From NCBI RefSeq assembly GCF_003255815.1, contig NC_037677.1:103830583-103894582 (forward strand): a stretch of 64,000 bases of DNA, in the 5' to 3' direction. This DNA comes from Theropithecus gelada. Its lineage: Eukaryota > Chordata > Mammalia > Primates > Cercopithecidae. Under the pieces are notes generated by a model. The model was not told where the DNA came from and ran no database searches. It saw only the letters and a program-made list of their open reading frames with translations. Position numbers and translations under genes: made by a program. Positions 1 through 10,500 of this stretch are shown here, piece by piece. Numbering within the stretch: the first letter of the stretch is position 1; each line of letters opens with the position of its first letter.

Positions 1-830
1 CACACATCTAGGCACAAGCCTAGATGGTATCACCTACTACACACCTAGGCTATGTGGCATAGCCTATTACTCCTAGGCTACAGCATGTTACAGCATGTTA
101 CTGTACTGAATACTGTAGGCAATTCTAACACAATGGTAAGTATTTGTCTATCTAAACATATTTAAAAATAGAAAAGGTGCAGTAAAAATACTGTATAAAT
201 TATTATAAAATAGTATAACTGAGTAGGGCACTTACCATGAAGGAGGCTTGCAGGACCGGAACTTGTTTAGGTGAATCAGTGAGTGTGTGATAAATGAACG
301 TGAAATCCTAGGACATTGCTATACACTACTGTAGACTTTATAAATACTGTATATTAAACATGTTTTTCTTTCTTCAATAAGAATTAACCTTAGCTGACTG
401 TATTTTTTTTAACTTTATAAATGTTTTAACTTATTTAACTTTTTGACTATTGTAATAGCACTTAGCTTAAAACACAAACACATTGTACAGCTGTAGACAA
501 GTGTTTGCTTCCCTTGTGTCCTTATTCTATAAGCGTTTTTCTCTTTTTAACTTTTTAACTTTAAAAAGTTTTTGGTAAAAACTAAGACGTAAATGCATAT
601 ATTAGCCTAGGTCTACACAGGGTCAGAATTATCAGTATTACTGTCTTCCACCTCCACATCTTGTCCCACTGAAAGGTCTTCAGGAGCAATAACACCTATG
701 GAGCTGTCATCTCCTATGATAGCAATGCCTTATTTCTGACAGGACTGCCTAAGGCAGTTTTACTGCTAACTTTTTTTTTTAATAAGTAGAGGAAGTACAC
801 TCTGAAATAATGATAAAATACACAATGGAA
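1..830 (+). mobile_element. Tigger-like DNA transposon (probably Tigger4/Zombi), partial
   Basis: The stretch follows a family consensus I know as TcMar-Tigger: CTAGGCTA-rich start, then TACTGTACTGAATACTGTAGG near 100-120, the block around 460-490 and the segment around 640-720 ending in TCCTATGATAGCAATGCC. The left end lies outside the window and the right terminal repeat is missing, because L1 sequence begins at about 822. The transposase frame is not open. Family level is fairly sure; the subfamily name is tentative. Confidence 0.68.
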
Positions 831-1370
831 TATTATTCAGCCATAAAAAGAATGAAATCCTGTCATTTGCAACAACATGAGTAGAACTATAGGACATTAT
901 GTGAAGTAAAATAAGCCAGGCACAGAAACATAAATTTTGCATATTCTCATTCATAGGTGGTAGCTAAAATTTAAAGCAATTTAACTCACAAAGATAGCGA
1001 ATAGAATGACTGTTACCAGTGGCTGAGAAGGGTAACAGAGACTGGGGCGGCAGGGCGGCAGGGAGTGGGGATGGTTAATGGGTGTAAAAATACAGTTAGA
1101 TAGAATGAATAAGATTTACTATTTGATAGTATAACAGGATAACTACACTCAACAATAATTTATTCTGTATTTTTAAGTAGTGAAAATAGTAGAATTGGAA
1201 TGTTCCTAACACACACAAAAAATAGATGCTTGAGGTGGTGAATATCTCAATTACCCTGATGTGACTATATTACACATTGTATGCCTCTATCAAAATATCA
1301 TGTGTACTCTATAAATACATAAACCTATTATATACCCATACTAAATAAAATAATAAAATTAATTTCAAAA
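822..1370 (+). mobile_element. L1M (L1MB-like) 3' end
   Basis: The sequence starts in the last part of ORF2 (CACAATGGAATATTATTCAG) and runs through an L1MB-type 3'UTR (GATGCTTGAGGTGGTGAATA, then a calendar of A-rich sequence to about 1370). It is 5'-truncated and carries no usable frame. It abuts the Tigger relic with no target-site duplication that I can see. Confidence 0.8.
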
Positions 1371-1372
1371 AA

Positions 1373-1814
1373 GGGGCAAAAGACTTGAATGGACATATCC
1401 CCAAAGAAGAAATACAAATGATCCACAAGTAAATTAAGAAAATACTCTATGTCCTTAATCATTAGGTAAATGCAAATCAAAACCACAGTAAGGATGGTCA
1501 ATCCACATTTAAGAATTGTTATTATTGTGAAATTAAGATAAAAAGTGTTCGTGAGGATGAAGGAGTATTGGAACCCTTGTACACTGTCATGAGGAATATA
1601 AAATGGTGCAACAAGTATGGAAAATAGAGGTTCCTCAAAAAATTAAGAATAGACTACCATATGTTTCAGCTATCCCACTTCTGGACAGGTATCCAAAAGA
1701 ATTGAAATCAGAATCCAGAAGAGATATTTGCATTCCCATGTTCCCTTTATCAGTTTTCATAATAGCCAAGATGTGAAAACAACTTAATGAATAAATGGGT
1801 TAAAAAATATTCTA
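1373..1814 (+). mobile_element. L1M ORF2 3' fragment
   Basis: This is old L1 ORF2 C-terminal coding sequence (GACTTGAATGGACATATCCC, AATGCAAATCAAAACCACAG). In L1 order it lies upstream of the piece at 822-1370, yet it follows it here. So it is a separate insertion or a rearranged part. Both strands are full of stops. Confidence 0.75.
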
Positions 1815-2143
1815 TAAACTGAAAGAATTAGAGATGCAAAGAAACCAACCCCAAAGCTAGCAGAAAACAAGAAATGACCAAAATCAGAACTGAATAAAAT
1901 TAAGATACATAAAAAAGCCATTGAAAAGATCAATGAATCCAAGAGTTGGCTTTTTGAGAAAAAAAAAAAAAAAAAGTAAGATAGGCTGCTAGCTAGACTA
2001 ATAAAGAAAAAAAGAGAAAAGATTGAAAAAAAACAATTAAAAATGACAAAAGGGATGTTACTACTGACCCCATAGAAACACAAATAACCATCAGAAACTA
2101 CTATGAACACCTCTATGCACACAATCTAGAAAACCTAGAAGAG

Positions 2144-2906
2144 ATGGATACATTCCTGGACACATATGACTTCCCAAGACTGAAACAGAAAGAAATTGAT
2201 TCCGCAAACAGACCAATAATAAGCTCTGCAACTGAATCAATAATAAATAGCCTACCAACAAAAACAAGCCTGGGATCAGATGGATTCACAGCTGCATTCT
2301 ACCAGATGTACAAAGAAGGGATGGTACCATTCCTATTTAAACTATTCCAAAATATTGGGGAGGAGGGACTTTTCTCCAACTCACTCTGTGAGGCCAGAAT
2401 CATGTTGATACCAAAACCTGGCAGAGACACTACCAAAATAGAAAATTTTAGGACAATATTCTTGATGAACATCGACGCAAAAATTTTCAACAAAATACTT
2501 GTAAACCAAATTCAGCAACATATCAAAAAGCTAATTCACCATGGTCAAGTAGGCTTCATCCACAGGATGCAAGGTTGGTTCAACACAAGCAGATCAATAA
2601 ATATGATTCATCACATAAACAAAGCTAAAGACAAAAAAGCACGTGATTATCTCAATAGACACAGAAAAGACTTTCAATAAAATTCAATATCTCTTCATGT
2701 TTAACACCCTCAATAAACTAGATATTGGAGAAACATACTTCAAAATAATAAGAGCCATCTATGACAAACAAACCCACAACCAATATCATATTGAATGGGA
2801 AAAAGCTGGAAACATTCCCCTTGAAAACCAACACAAGATAACGACGCTCTCTTTACCACTCCTATTCAGTGTAGTATTGGAAACCCTGGCCATAGCAATC
2901 ACATAA
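2144..2906 (+). pseudogene. L1 ORF2 reverse-transcriptase region, broken
   Basis: Two overlapping open pieces (2144-2680 and 2643-2906) read as the L1 ORF2 RT domain: SLGSDGFTAAFYQ, RIMLIPKPGRDTTKIENFR and the following IDTEKTFNKIQ block, where the intact family has an aspartate-rich palm motif. The frame is lost near 2680. The second catalytic motif is still visible as GCAGATGATATG near 2965 (ADDM), but outside the open frame. In an active L1 this region makes cDNA by target-primed reverse transcription; here it is a dead relic. Confidence 0.85.
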
Positions 2907-3485
2907 TAGAAAGAAATAAAGGACACCCAAATAGGAAGAGAGGAAGTCAAATTATCCCCTGCTTGCAGATGATATGATTCTATATCTAGAAAACCCCATA
3001 GTTTTGCCCCAAAAGCTCCTTCAGCTGATAAACAACTTCAGCAGTTTCAGGATGCAAAATCAATGTACAAAAATCACTACCATTGTTATACACTGACAGC
3101 AGCCAAGTCAAAAGTCAAATCAAGAATGCAACTATATTCACAAATGCCACAAAAGTAATAAAATACCCAGGAATATGGCTAACCAAGGAACTGAAAGTTC
3201 TCTACAAGGAGAACTACAAAACACTGTTCAAATAAATCAAAGATGACACAAACAAATGGAAAAACATCCAATGCTCAAGAACAAGAAGAGTCAATATCAT
3301 TAAAATGGCCATACCACCCAAAGCAATTTATAGATTCAATGCTATTCCTATCACACTACCATGGACATGCTTCACATAACTAGAAAAACACTATTTAAAA
3401 ATTCATATGGAACCAAAAAGACCCCAAATAGCCAAGGCAATCCTAAGCAAAAATAACAAAACTGGAGGTATCACGTTACCTGAAA

Positions 3486-3574
3486 CCTACTTGATCATGG
3501 TGAATTAGCTTTATGATGTGCCACTGAATTCAGTTTACAAGTATTTTGTTGAAAATTTTTTGCATCAGTGTTCA
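3486..3574 (-). repeat. Inverted L1 ORF2 segment inside the L1
   Basis: These 89 bases are antisense L1 ORF2 sequence sitting inside a sense L1. They interrupt ORF2 between CACGTTACCTGA and AACTATAATACAGGG, which are continuous in ordinary L1 copies. The reverse complement matches 2465-2553 of the same element at roughly 86 percent, including TTTTCAACAAAATACTTG and AGCTAATTCACCATG. Confidence 0.75.
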
Positions 3575-3934
3575 ATGGCAAACTATAATACAGGGCTGCA
3601 ATAACTAAAACAGCATGGTACTGTTACAAAAACAGACATATAGACCAACAGAACAGAATACAGAACCCAGAAATAAGGCCACACATCTATGACTATCTGG
3701 TCTTCAACAAAACTTACAAAAACAAGCAATGGGAAAGGACTCTCTATTCAATAAAAAGTGCTGGGGTAACTGGCTAACCATATGTGAAAGACTGAAACTA
3801 GACTCCTTCCTTACACCATATAAAAAATTAACTCAAGATGGATTAAAGACTTAAATGTGAATCCCAAAACTATAAAAACCCTGAAAGACAACCTAGGCAA
3901 TACCATTTAGAATATAGGCACAGGCAAAGATTTC

Positions 3935-4249
3935 ATGACGAAGATGCTGAAAGCAATTGCAACAAAAGCAAATATTGACAAATGGGTTCTAATTAAACTT
4001 AACAGCTTCTGCACAGCAAAAGAAACTATCAACAGAGTAAACAGACAACCTAAAGAATGGAAGAAAATATTTGCAAACTATGCATCTGACTTAGGTTCAA
4101 TATCCAGCATTTATAAGATACCTAAACAAATGTATAAGAGAAAAACAAACAATGCGAATAAAAAGTGGGCAAAGGACATGAACAGACACTTTTCAAAAGA
4201 AGACCTACATGCAGCGAACAAGCTTATGAAAAAAGCTCAATATCATTAG
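3935..4249 (+). pseudogene. L1 ORF2 C-terminal region, fragment
   Basis: A 104-residue open piece has the typical L1 ORF2 C-terminal sequence (KANIDKWVLIKLNSFCTAKE, NRQPKEWKKIFANY, KKWAKDMNRHFSKEDLHAAN). It corresponds to the part just before the end of ORF2. The start codon is internal and means nothing biologically. It belongs to the element at 1815-4990. Confidence 0.85.
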
Positions 4250-4990
4250 AGAAATGCAAATCAAAACCATGAAATATCATCTCACACAAGTCAGAATGGC
4301 TATCAATAAAAAGTCAAAATATAACAGATGCTGGCAATGTTGCGGAGAAAAAGGGAACACTTATACACTGTAGGTGGAAGTGTAAATTAGTTAAACTGTT
4401 GTGGAAAGCAGTGTGGCAGTTACTCAAAGCTAAAAACAGAACTACCATTCAACCCAGCAGTCCCATTACTGGTTATGTACTCAGAGGAATATAATTGTTC
4501 TACCATAAAGACACATGCATGCATGTGTTCTTTGCAATGCTATTCACAATAGCAAAGACATCAAATCCACCTAAATGTCCATCAATGACTAATTGGATAA
4601 AGAAAATGTAGTACATATACACTATGGAATACTATACAGCCATAAAAAAGAAGAAGATCATGTCTTTTGCAGGAACATGGATGAAGCTGTAGGCCATTAT
4701 CCTTAGCAAACTAATAGAGGAAGAGAAAACCAAATATCACATGTTGTCACTGACAAGTGGGAGCTAAATAAAGAGAACTCACAAACACAAAGAAGGGAGC
4801 AACAAATACTGAGGCCCCCTTGAGGGTGGAGGCTGAGAGGTGGAAGAGGAGCAGAAAAAATAAGTATTGGATATGGAGCTTAGTACCTGGTTGATGAAAT
4901 AATCTTTACAAAAAACCTCAGTGACATGAGTTCACCTATATAACAAACCTGCATATGTACCCCGATCCTAAAATAAAAGTTAAAAAAAGA

Positions 4991-5390
4991 AGATATAGTA
5001 TACACATATAATGGAACATTACTCAGCTTTTTTTAAAAAGTAAATTTTGCTAATATAGCAACATAGGTGAGCCTTGAAGACATTATGTTAAGTGAAATAA
5101 ACCAGTCATAGAAGGACAACTACTGCATGAATCCACTTATATGAGGTATCCAATGCAGTCATACTCAAGCAAAGAGTAGAATGTTGGCTCCCTGGGACTG
5201 AGAGCAGGGGTAACTAGGGAGTTGCTCTTTGGTACGCATAAAGTTTCAGTTACTCAAGATGAACAAATTTGAGAGATCTGCTGTGAAAGATGGTGTCCAT
5301 AGTTAACAATACTGTATCATACACTGAAAAATTTAAGAGGATAGATTTCAGGGTGTTCTTATAACAATTTTTTAAAAAGCAACAGAAAAG
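4991..5390 (+). mobile_element. L1M 3' end (L1MC/L1MD-like)
   Basis: This contains ATGGAACATTACTCAGC, then GAGAGATCTGCTGTGAAAGA, TAGTTAACAATACTGTATC and a final block around 5330-5365. These are hallmarks of old L1M 3'UTRs. It is fused directly to the 3' tail of the L1PB-like copy. Confidence 0.7.
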
Positions 5391-5439
5391 ACATTTAAAA
5401 ACTTTTTGAGTGTGTTTAGTTTCAGAAGTTGATGATACT

Positions 5440-6274
5440 GTGTCTTGGTGTGGATTTTCATTTTTTTTCTTCATATTCACTTGGGTTTTGACTCTAAGTT
5501 TCTTGCCAAATTTGTAATGTTTTCAGCCATTATTTAATTTTTTATTTCTTCTCTTTCTCTTCTCCTTCTGAGATGCTGATGACACAAAAGTTAGATATTT
5601 ACTTGTAGTCCCTCTGGTCCCTAAAGCTGTGCTCAACTTTTTTCATCATTTTTCCTGTTTGTTATTCAGATTGTTTAATTTCCATTGCTTCTCTTCCAGA
5701 TTGCTGCTTTTTTCTTCTGTCCTCTCCATTGTGTTCTTGAGTCTATCTATTGAGTTTTGTGTTTTAGTTATTTAATTTTTCAGCTCTAAAATTTCCATTT
5801 AGTTCTTTCTATGTTCCCTTTCTTTTCTGTGCCTTTCTATTGCTTTGTTGAGACTTTGTGTTTTTACATCTGGTTCAAGACTGATCATAATTGTTCATTG
5901 AAATATTTTTTAATGGCCACCTTAAAATTGTATTCAGATAATTCTAACATTTCTGTCACCTTGGCGTATGCATTGATTGCTTGTCATTTTTTCATTGAGA
6001 TTGAGATCTTTCAGGTTCTTGGTATACTGAGAGATTCTTGGTTGAAACCTGGCCTCTTATTTAAGCTTTCTGTTTCAGCTACTTTTTCCCAAAAAGGAAA
6101 GATTAGGGGTGGGGAGTGGGCTGCCTCATTACTGACAGAAGAGGTAATAATTCCATGTTCCCCTCTCAGTCTCTTTGACAGAGGCAGGGGTGTCTTCCTC
6201 AATACTTGTGGTTGGAGTGGGAGTTCTGGTTCTTCACTAGGCCAGCACTGTTTCCTCCCTGACTGGCAGGAGTT
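5440..6274 (-). mobile_element. Old L1M 5' region, minus strand
   Basis: Read on the plus strand it shows the antisense L1M signature: TTCTGAGATGCTGATGACAC, CAGCTCTAAAATTTCCATTT, AGATAATTCTAACATTTCTG and GATCTTTCAGGTTCTTGGTA. It runs on after the MST LTR at 6275-6690. A 191-codon open frame on the plus strand (5811-6386) crosses from this L1 into the LTR and is not a gene. Confidence 0.6.
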
Positions 6275-6690
6275 TGGTACGGTTTGGATGTTTATCTCCT
6301 CCAACCTGTGTGTTGAAATACGACTTCCAATGTTGGAGACGGGCCTAGTAGGAGGTGTTTGGGTCATGAGGGTGGATCCCTCATGAATTGCTTGTTGCTG
6401 TCCTTGTAGTAATGAGTGCATTCTCACTCTGTTTGCACAAGAGCTGGTTGTTTAAAGAGCCTGGCGCCTGCCACGTCTCTATCTTACTCATCTCCATGCC
6501 ATGTGACTTGATGGCTTCACATCACTTTCTGCCCGGAGTGTAAGCTTCCTGAGACCTCACCAGAAGCAGATGCCAGCACCATGCTTCCTGTAAAGTCTGC
6601 AAAACCATGAGCCAATTAAACCTTTGCTACTTATTAATTACCCAGCCTCAGGTATTGCTTTATAGCAATGCAAGAATGGACTGACCTGGA
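6275..6690 (+). mobile_element. MST-type (MaLR) solo LTR
   Basis: The start (TGGTACGGTTTGGATG), CCAATGTTGGAGACGGGCC, GAGCTGGTTGTTTAAAGAG, CCAATTAAACC and the end near GAATGGACTGAC follow the MSTA/MSTB LTR. The flanks gagtt (6270-6274) and gagtc (6691-6695) look like a 5-base target duplication with one change. It interrupts old L1M sequence. Confidence 0.85.
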
Positions 6691-7385
6691 GAGTCTTGTA
6701 TTTCTCCTTGCATAGCCTTCAATGACACCCAAGTGAGAGTGGCCCCTGCTACCAACGGGCAGCAGTGAATGTTCCAACTCCTCACTGACCGTCTCCAGTC
6801 CAGGATTTCCACATGATCTCTACTACAGGGAGAGAAGGGCTTCTTTACTGCTTAGTGGGAATGAAAATCCTGGCTTCCTACATTGTCTTCTCTGGTCGGG
6901 GGTGCTTGGCGCACTGTGTTAGAGCATGAGAAAGATGGAAGTTTGGTCTCTCCACTTGGTATTAGCTGATATGGGTGGGAGGGGGCTACAGTTTTTCTTT
7001 CTGTGATGTCTGGCTTGAGTAGCACAGTTGCTGAGTAAAAGTATTGTGTCTTGCTAGCCTGCATCTTTTCTAGTCCTTTGGCTGGAGAGACCTGGCTTTC
7101 ATTAGGACTTTTGTGTGTGTGTCTGTTGGCATTACTAGGTTGCCAATTTTTTCAAATCCATAACTGTAATATATGAGGTAACAAGAAAACAAGGGAATTC
7201 ACCACTATGTCTTCACTTGTGCTTCAAGGCCCCTAGCTGATCTCCCATCTTGTTTGTACCTTTCAAAGTCATTTTATGTTTACTTAATATATAATGGCTT
7301 AAGTTCTTAAATGTATCACTACCATGAATATGGAGAAGTATGTCTACTCCATCTTCCCAGAAACCAGTCAGTCTTTGTCTTTTAA
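6691..7385 (-). mobile_element. Old L1M 5'UTR-side sequence, minus strand (continuation)
   Basis: This continues the antisense L1M pattern beyond the LTR: a run of GTGGGAGGGGGCTACAGTTT, GGCTTGAGTAGCACAGTTGC and CTTTGGCTGGAGAGACCTGG, typical of L1M 5' regions read in reverse. It is diverged, and the end near 7385 is approximate. Confidence 0.5.
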
Positions 7386-7394
7386 CTGGAGAAT

Positions 7395-7845
7395 TTAGTA
7401 TTTTATATTGTTTGCTGTCGCTGCATAGTGCTGTACAAGAAATCACTTTTCAGACCACTAATTTAAAGCTGAAATCACAAACAATAGTCTTTTATTCATA
7501 TTCATCCATCTGTAGGTTGGCTGAGGCTGGGTAGTTTTGGTCAGTTTAGCAGGAAGTGGCCAAAGGTGGAAGACTGTTCACACAAGTGGTCTATATGTGT
7601 GTCATCTCCCTTGGATCAGCAGGCTCTCTGAAGTATTTTCTTCTCATGATGATGGCAGAAGACACAGAGAGCAAGCATGACTATCAAAGTGTATTTCAAG
7701 TCTCTTCTGTGTCTTATATGCTATCATCTCGTTAGTCTAAGCACATTGCATGATGGAGCCCAAACCCAAAGATCTAAAAAGCTCACTCTATGCTCCACAA
7801 GAACAAAGTAAGTCACACAACTAAACTAAGACCCCAAAATTCTAA
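7395..7845 (-). mobile_element. MLT1-like MaLR LTR, minus strand
   Basis: The layout matches a reversed MLT1 LTR: GCTGTCGCTGCATAGTGCTG, a stretch like TTTATTCATATTCATCCATC then TAGGTTGGCTGAGGCTGG, ATGATGGCAGAAGACACAGA, and a tail around 7795-7815. It is strongly diverged; the family call is moderate and the exact type is open. Confidence 0.48.
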
Positions 7846-7859
7846 TTAACTAATGATAC

Positions 7860-8189
7860 CAGTCTACAAGTTCATGATTACACTTTCTTTATTCATTCTT
7901 GATGCTTTATTTCACTGTTTTGCCAGTTTTAGAAAATTATTCACTATTACTTCTTCAAATATTGCTTCAGAATCTTTTCGCCTCTCCACTCTTTCTAGAC
8001 TGCAATTAGAAGTGCAATAAAACTGTTATGCTCTTTTATGTATTTCCATCCTTTTGATTATAGCACTCTGACATAATTTCCAGTGAAACAATGTTTTTTC
8101 TTCTATTACATTCTGTTAAATTCTTAGGTTCAAATTACAATTTTTTCAGTGGTAAAATTTATAATTGACTTTTTTAGGGCTTGCAGCCT
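7860..8189 (-). mobile_element. Old L1M 5' region, minus strand
   Basis: ATTACTTCTTCAAATATTGC, CTCTCCACTCTTTCTAG and the following TTGATTATAGCACTCTG resemble the antisense of L1M 5' regions. It continues beyond the Alu at 8246-8524. Confidence 0.48.
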
Positions 8190-8524
8190 TTCTTTCTCTT
8201 TCTTTCTTCTCTGGTATTTCTCTCTTCTCTTTCTCTCTTTCTTTCACAGAGTTTTGCTCTGTCACCCAGGCTGTAATGCAGTGGTGTGATTACAGCTCAC
8301 TGCAGCCTGGACCTCCTGGGCTCAAGCAAATCTCCCACCTCAGCCTCCAGAGTAGCTGGAACCACAGGCACGCATCACCACACCTGGCTAATATTTTTAT
8401 GTTTTGTAGAGATGAGGTCTTGCCATGTTACCCAGGCTCGTATCAAACTCCTGGGCTCAAGTGATCCATCCACCTTGGTCTCCCGAAGTGCTGGGATTAC
8501 AGGCATAAGCCACAGCACCCAGCC
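8190..8524 (-). mobile_element. Alu (old, AluJ-like), minus strand
   Basis: It reads as a reversed Alu: pyrimidine tract (8190-8245, the decayed tail), GTTTTGCTCTGTCACCCAGG, GCTGGGATTACAGGCATAAG, and the head at CACAGCACCCAG. CCTCCTGGGCTCAAGCAAAT points to an old J-type copy. Both monomers are present. Confidence 0.93.
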
Positions 8525-9420
8525 TTTTCCTATATTTTCTGGAACATATTAATTGTAATTATCATAAAGCACCTGTCTATGTGAAATGTGAATCATCTGT
8601 GTATCTGTTTCTATTGTCTATTTCACATGCTGTCTCTGTCTCTGTTTTTTGTCCTGTTTTGTTCTGTGCTTGTACTTTTATTTGGGTCCTAGACAAAACA
8701 CAAATATTTAGAGGCTGTAAATGATGTTATCTCTATTATAATTGTATAAATATTTCTTCTGGATGAAGGATAGAGTACACAACCTTTATCTGGGTGAGAT
8801 TTGGCTTTAGAGTTTGTTAGAGCTGCTGTATGTTCTGGGGTCTGAAACAAAACTATGAAAGGGGCTGTTCTACTTCAAAGGGCCTTGAATTTCAACTTTT
8901 TTTGTGTGTCTCTAGTACAAAATCACTGTGGCTCTCAACTCTTTAATATTCCAGCAGCTGCTAATTTCTGCTACTTTTCTTGAAGTTTTATCCTGCAATA
9001 TGCAAATCTTGAATTGCAAACAACTCAAGGGCAGATTACATGCATATTTTATACTCAGTTACACATTTCCTTTATTTGGAATATTTGCCCTTAAAGTCCT
9101 AGCTGCTTCGTCCACTCTAAACTCAAGCTTCTGTCTCCTTGGCCCAATGTGCTTGCTCCTTTTAATTAGAAAAATTTTATTCCATGCAGGAGTTGACAGA
9201 TTGAGGAATAAAACCTTGGGAACATGGAGCTTAACTCATTTTGTGAATTGTAGCCCCTTGAGTCCTCTAGGCATAGTTTATTTTCAAGGCATTTTAAGCA
9301 GTCATTTTATGTTCTTGCCTAAGTTTTCAGTTGTTTTCAACAGGAGGATTGGTCTGATTCAAGCTGTTACATATCGATTATAACCAGGAGTCCAAAATAT
9401 CAAAATGCTCTTTTGTTTTC
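8525..9420 (-). mobile_element. Old L1M/HAL1-like sequence, minus strand
   Basis: ATTAATTGTAATTATCATAA, TTGTCTATTTCACATGCTG, CAAATATTTAGAGGCTGTAA and TGGCTTTAGAGTTTG resemble the antisense 5' portion of ancient L1. A 151-codon frame at 8928-9383 lies here and I do not regard it as a gene. Beyond about 8900 the match is vague. Confidence 0.4.
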
Positions 9421-9909
9421 ATGTGACCCCTTTAAATACATCACTGGATTTCAGTCATTGCCAAAAATGTATGACATTTTCATGCTGGACATTTATTTTT
9501 ATTGACAGGATAATAGAAATTCTTGTCCATCCCTGTCACCTATAGCCCTTAACTTGATTTTGAAACAGCTAATTGGAGGAAAGAAAATAATGAGGAAAAA
9601 AAAGATTGCAATTATAATGATCTGTGAACTCTGTAGTTTTTTTGACATTAAAGATATATGTTCTGTGCTGCTAAAATATCACTCATTTTCAACCATCAGC
9701 AAAAATTTCAAGATGATTCAGATGGAGACTTTCACTGTTAAAGAGATATATTTTTTCCCTTACTCTGAAAACTGTAAAGAGTAAACAGAAATGAGTAATA
9801 CTGTAAGACAATTTAGAAGTATCTACCCACATTTGTTCAGCAACAATTGGTAAACTGTTGGAGACATGAATTCTCATGCCCACTCTGGACCTACTAGATT
9901 ATAAACTCT

Positions 9910-10035
9910 GGGGACGGAGCCCAGTCCTCTGTGCTTTTCAAGCCCTCCAAGTGATTCTGATGCATGCGAAAGACTGAGAACCACTTTACTCATGCTGGTG
10001 GTCCAGAGACTATACTTCGAGAAACACTGTCCCAG
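9910..10035 (+). mobile_element. MER5-type hAT-Charlie fragments
   Basis: AAGCCCTCCAAGTGATTCTG then GACTGAGAACCACT is one end of MER5A. It is followed at once by GCTGGTGGTCCAGAGACTAT and CGAGAAACACTG, which is the other end read in reverse. Two ends in this arrangement suggest a rearranged or nested copy. Confidence 0.65.
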
Positions 10036-10328
10036 AGGAATGATACCTGGCACGCAATAGGTATTAATAGATGTTTATTGATTAGTTAAATAAATAGATG
10101 GGATTGATAAGCAAAATTTATGCATGCTGCTATTTTGTATCACTTGCAAGTTGGAAGCAAAGTTTCTAACTCAAAATAGCATTAGGATCACAGATGTTGG
10201 TTGGACGGGTTACATTTATTGAATCTTACATAAGAACTTCACACTCATAAATGTTCTATATTCTTAAGTGTTAGGCAAGTCCAAAAACGGTACCAAATGA
10301 GAGCTACCCTTCCATTTTGTTGCCCTAT

Positions 10329-10500
10329 AGCAGTGGGATTTAATGTATGGTTTCCGAACCAGCAGCATCAACATCACCTGTGCACTTGTTAGAAATGTAA
10401 ATTATTTGTCCTCAACTAAACTCATGGAATCAGAAAGTTTAAAAACTCTGCAGAGGATTATGATGCACACAAAAGTTGGAGAGGCACTTCTCTAGGATAT
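10329..10500 (-). mobile_element. MER5A (hAT-Charlie MITE), minus strand
   Basis: ACCAGCAGCATCAACATCAC, CTTGTTAGAAATGTAAATTA, then a block around 10429-10460 and GAGAGGCACTTCTCTA follow MER5A across nearly its full 180-190 bases. It is non-autonomous and has no coding capacity. Confidence 0.75.

Larger units (their letters stand above)
1815..4990 (+). mobile_element. L1PB-like element, 5'-truncated in ORF2
   Basis: The element begins in the middle of ORF2 (CCCCAAAGCTAGCAG near 1850) and runs through RT, the C-terminal region and a 3'UTR that ends in CCTAAAATAAAAGTT and a short A-rich tail. The 3'UTR pattern (GAGGGTGGAGG, CTTAGTACCTGGTTGATG) fits L1PB or an old L1PA. ORF2 is broken by many stops and frameshifts. 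It also contains an inverted L1 segment at 3486-3574. It cannot make an active protein. Confidence 0.87.

Noticed and set aside
5811..6386. Longest open frame, 191 codons on the plus strand
   Set aside because: It runs from antisense L1M sequence into an MST LTR. Composition follows the repeats and there is no protein family pattern.
8928..9383. 151-codon plus frame
   Set aside because: It lies in old L1M/HAL1-like sequence, has no recognisable domain and no start context or partner exon.
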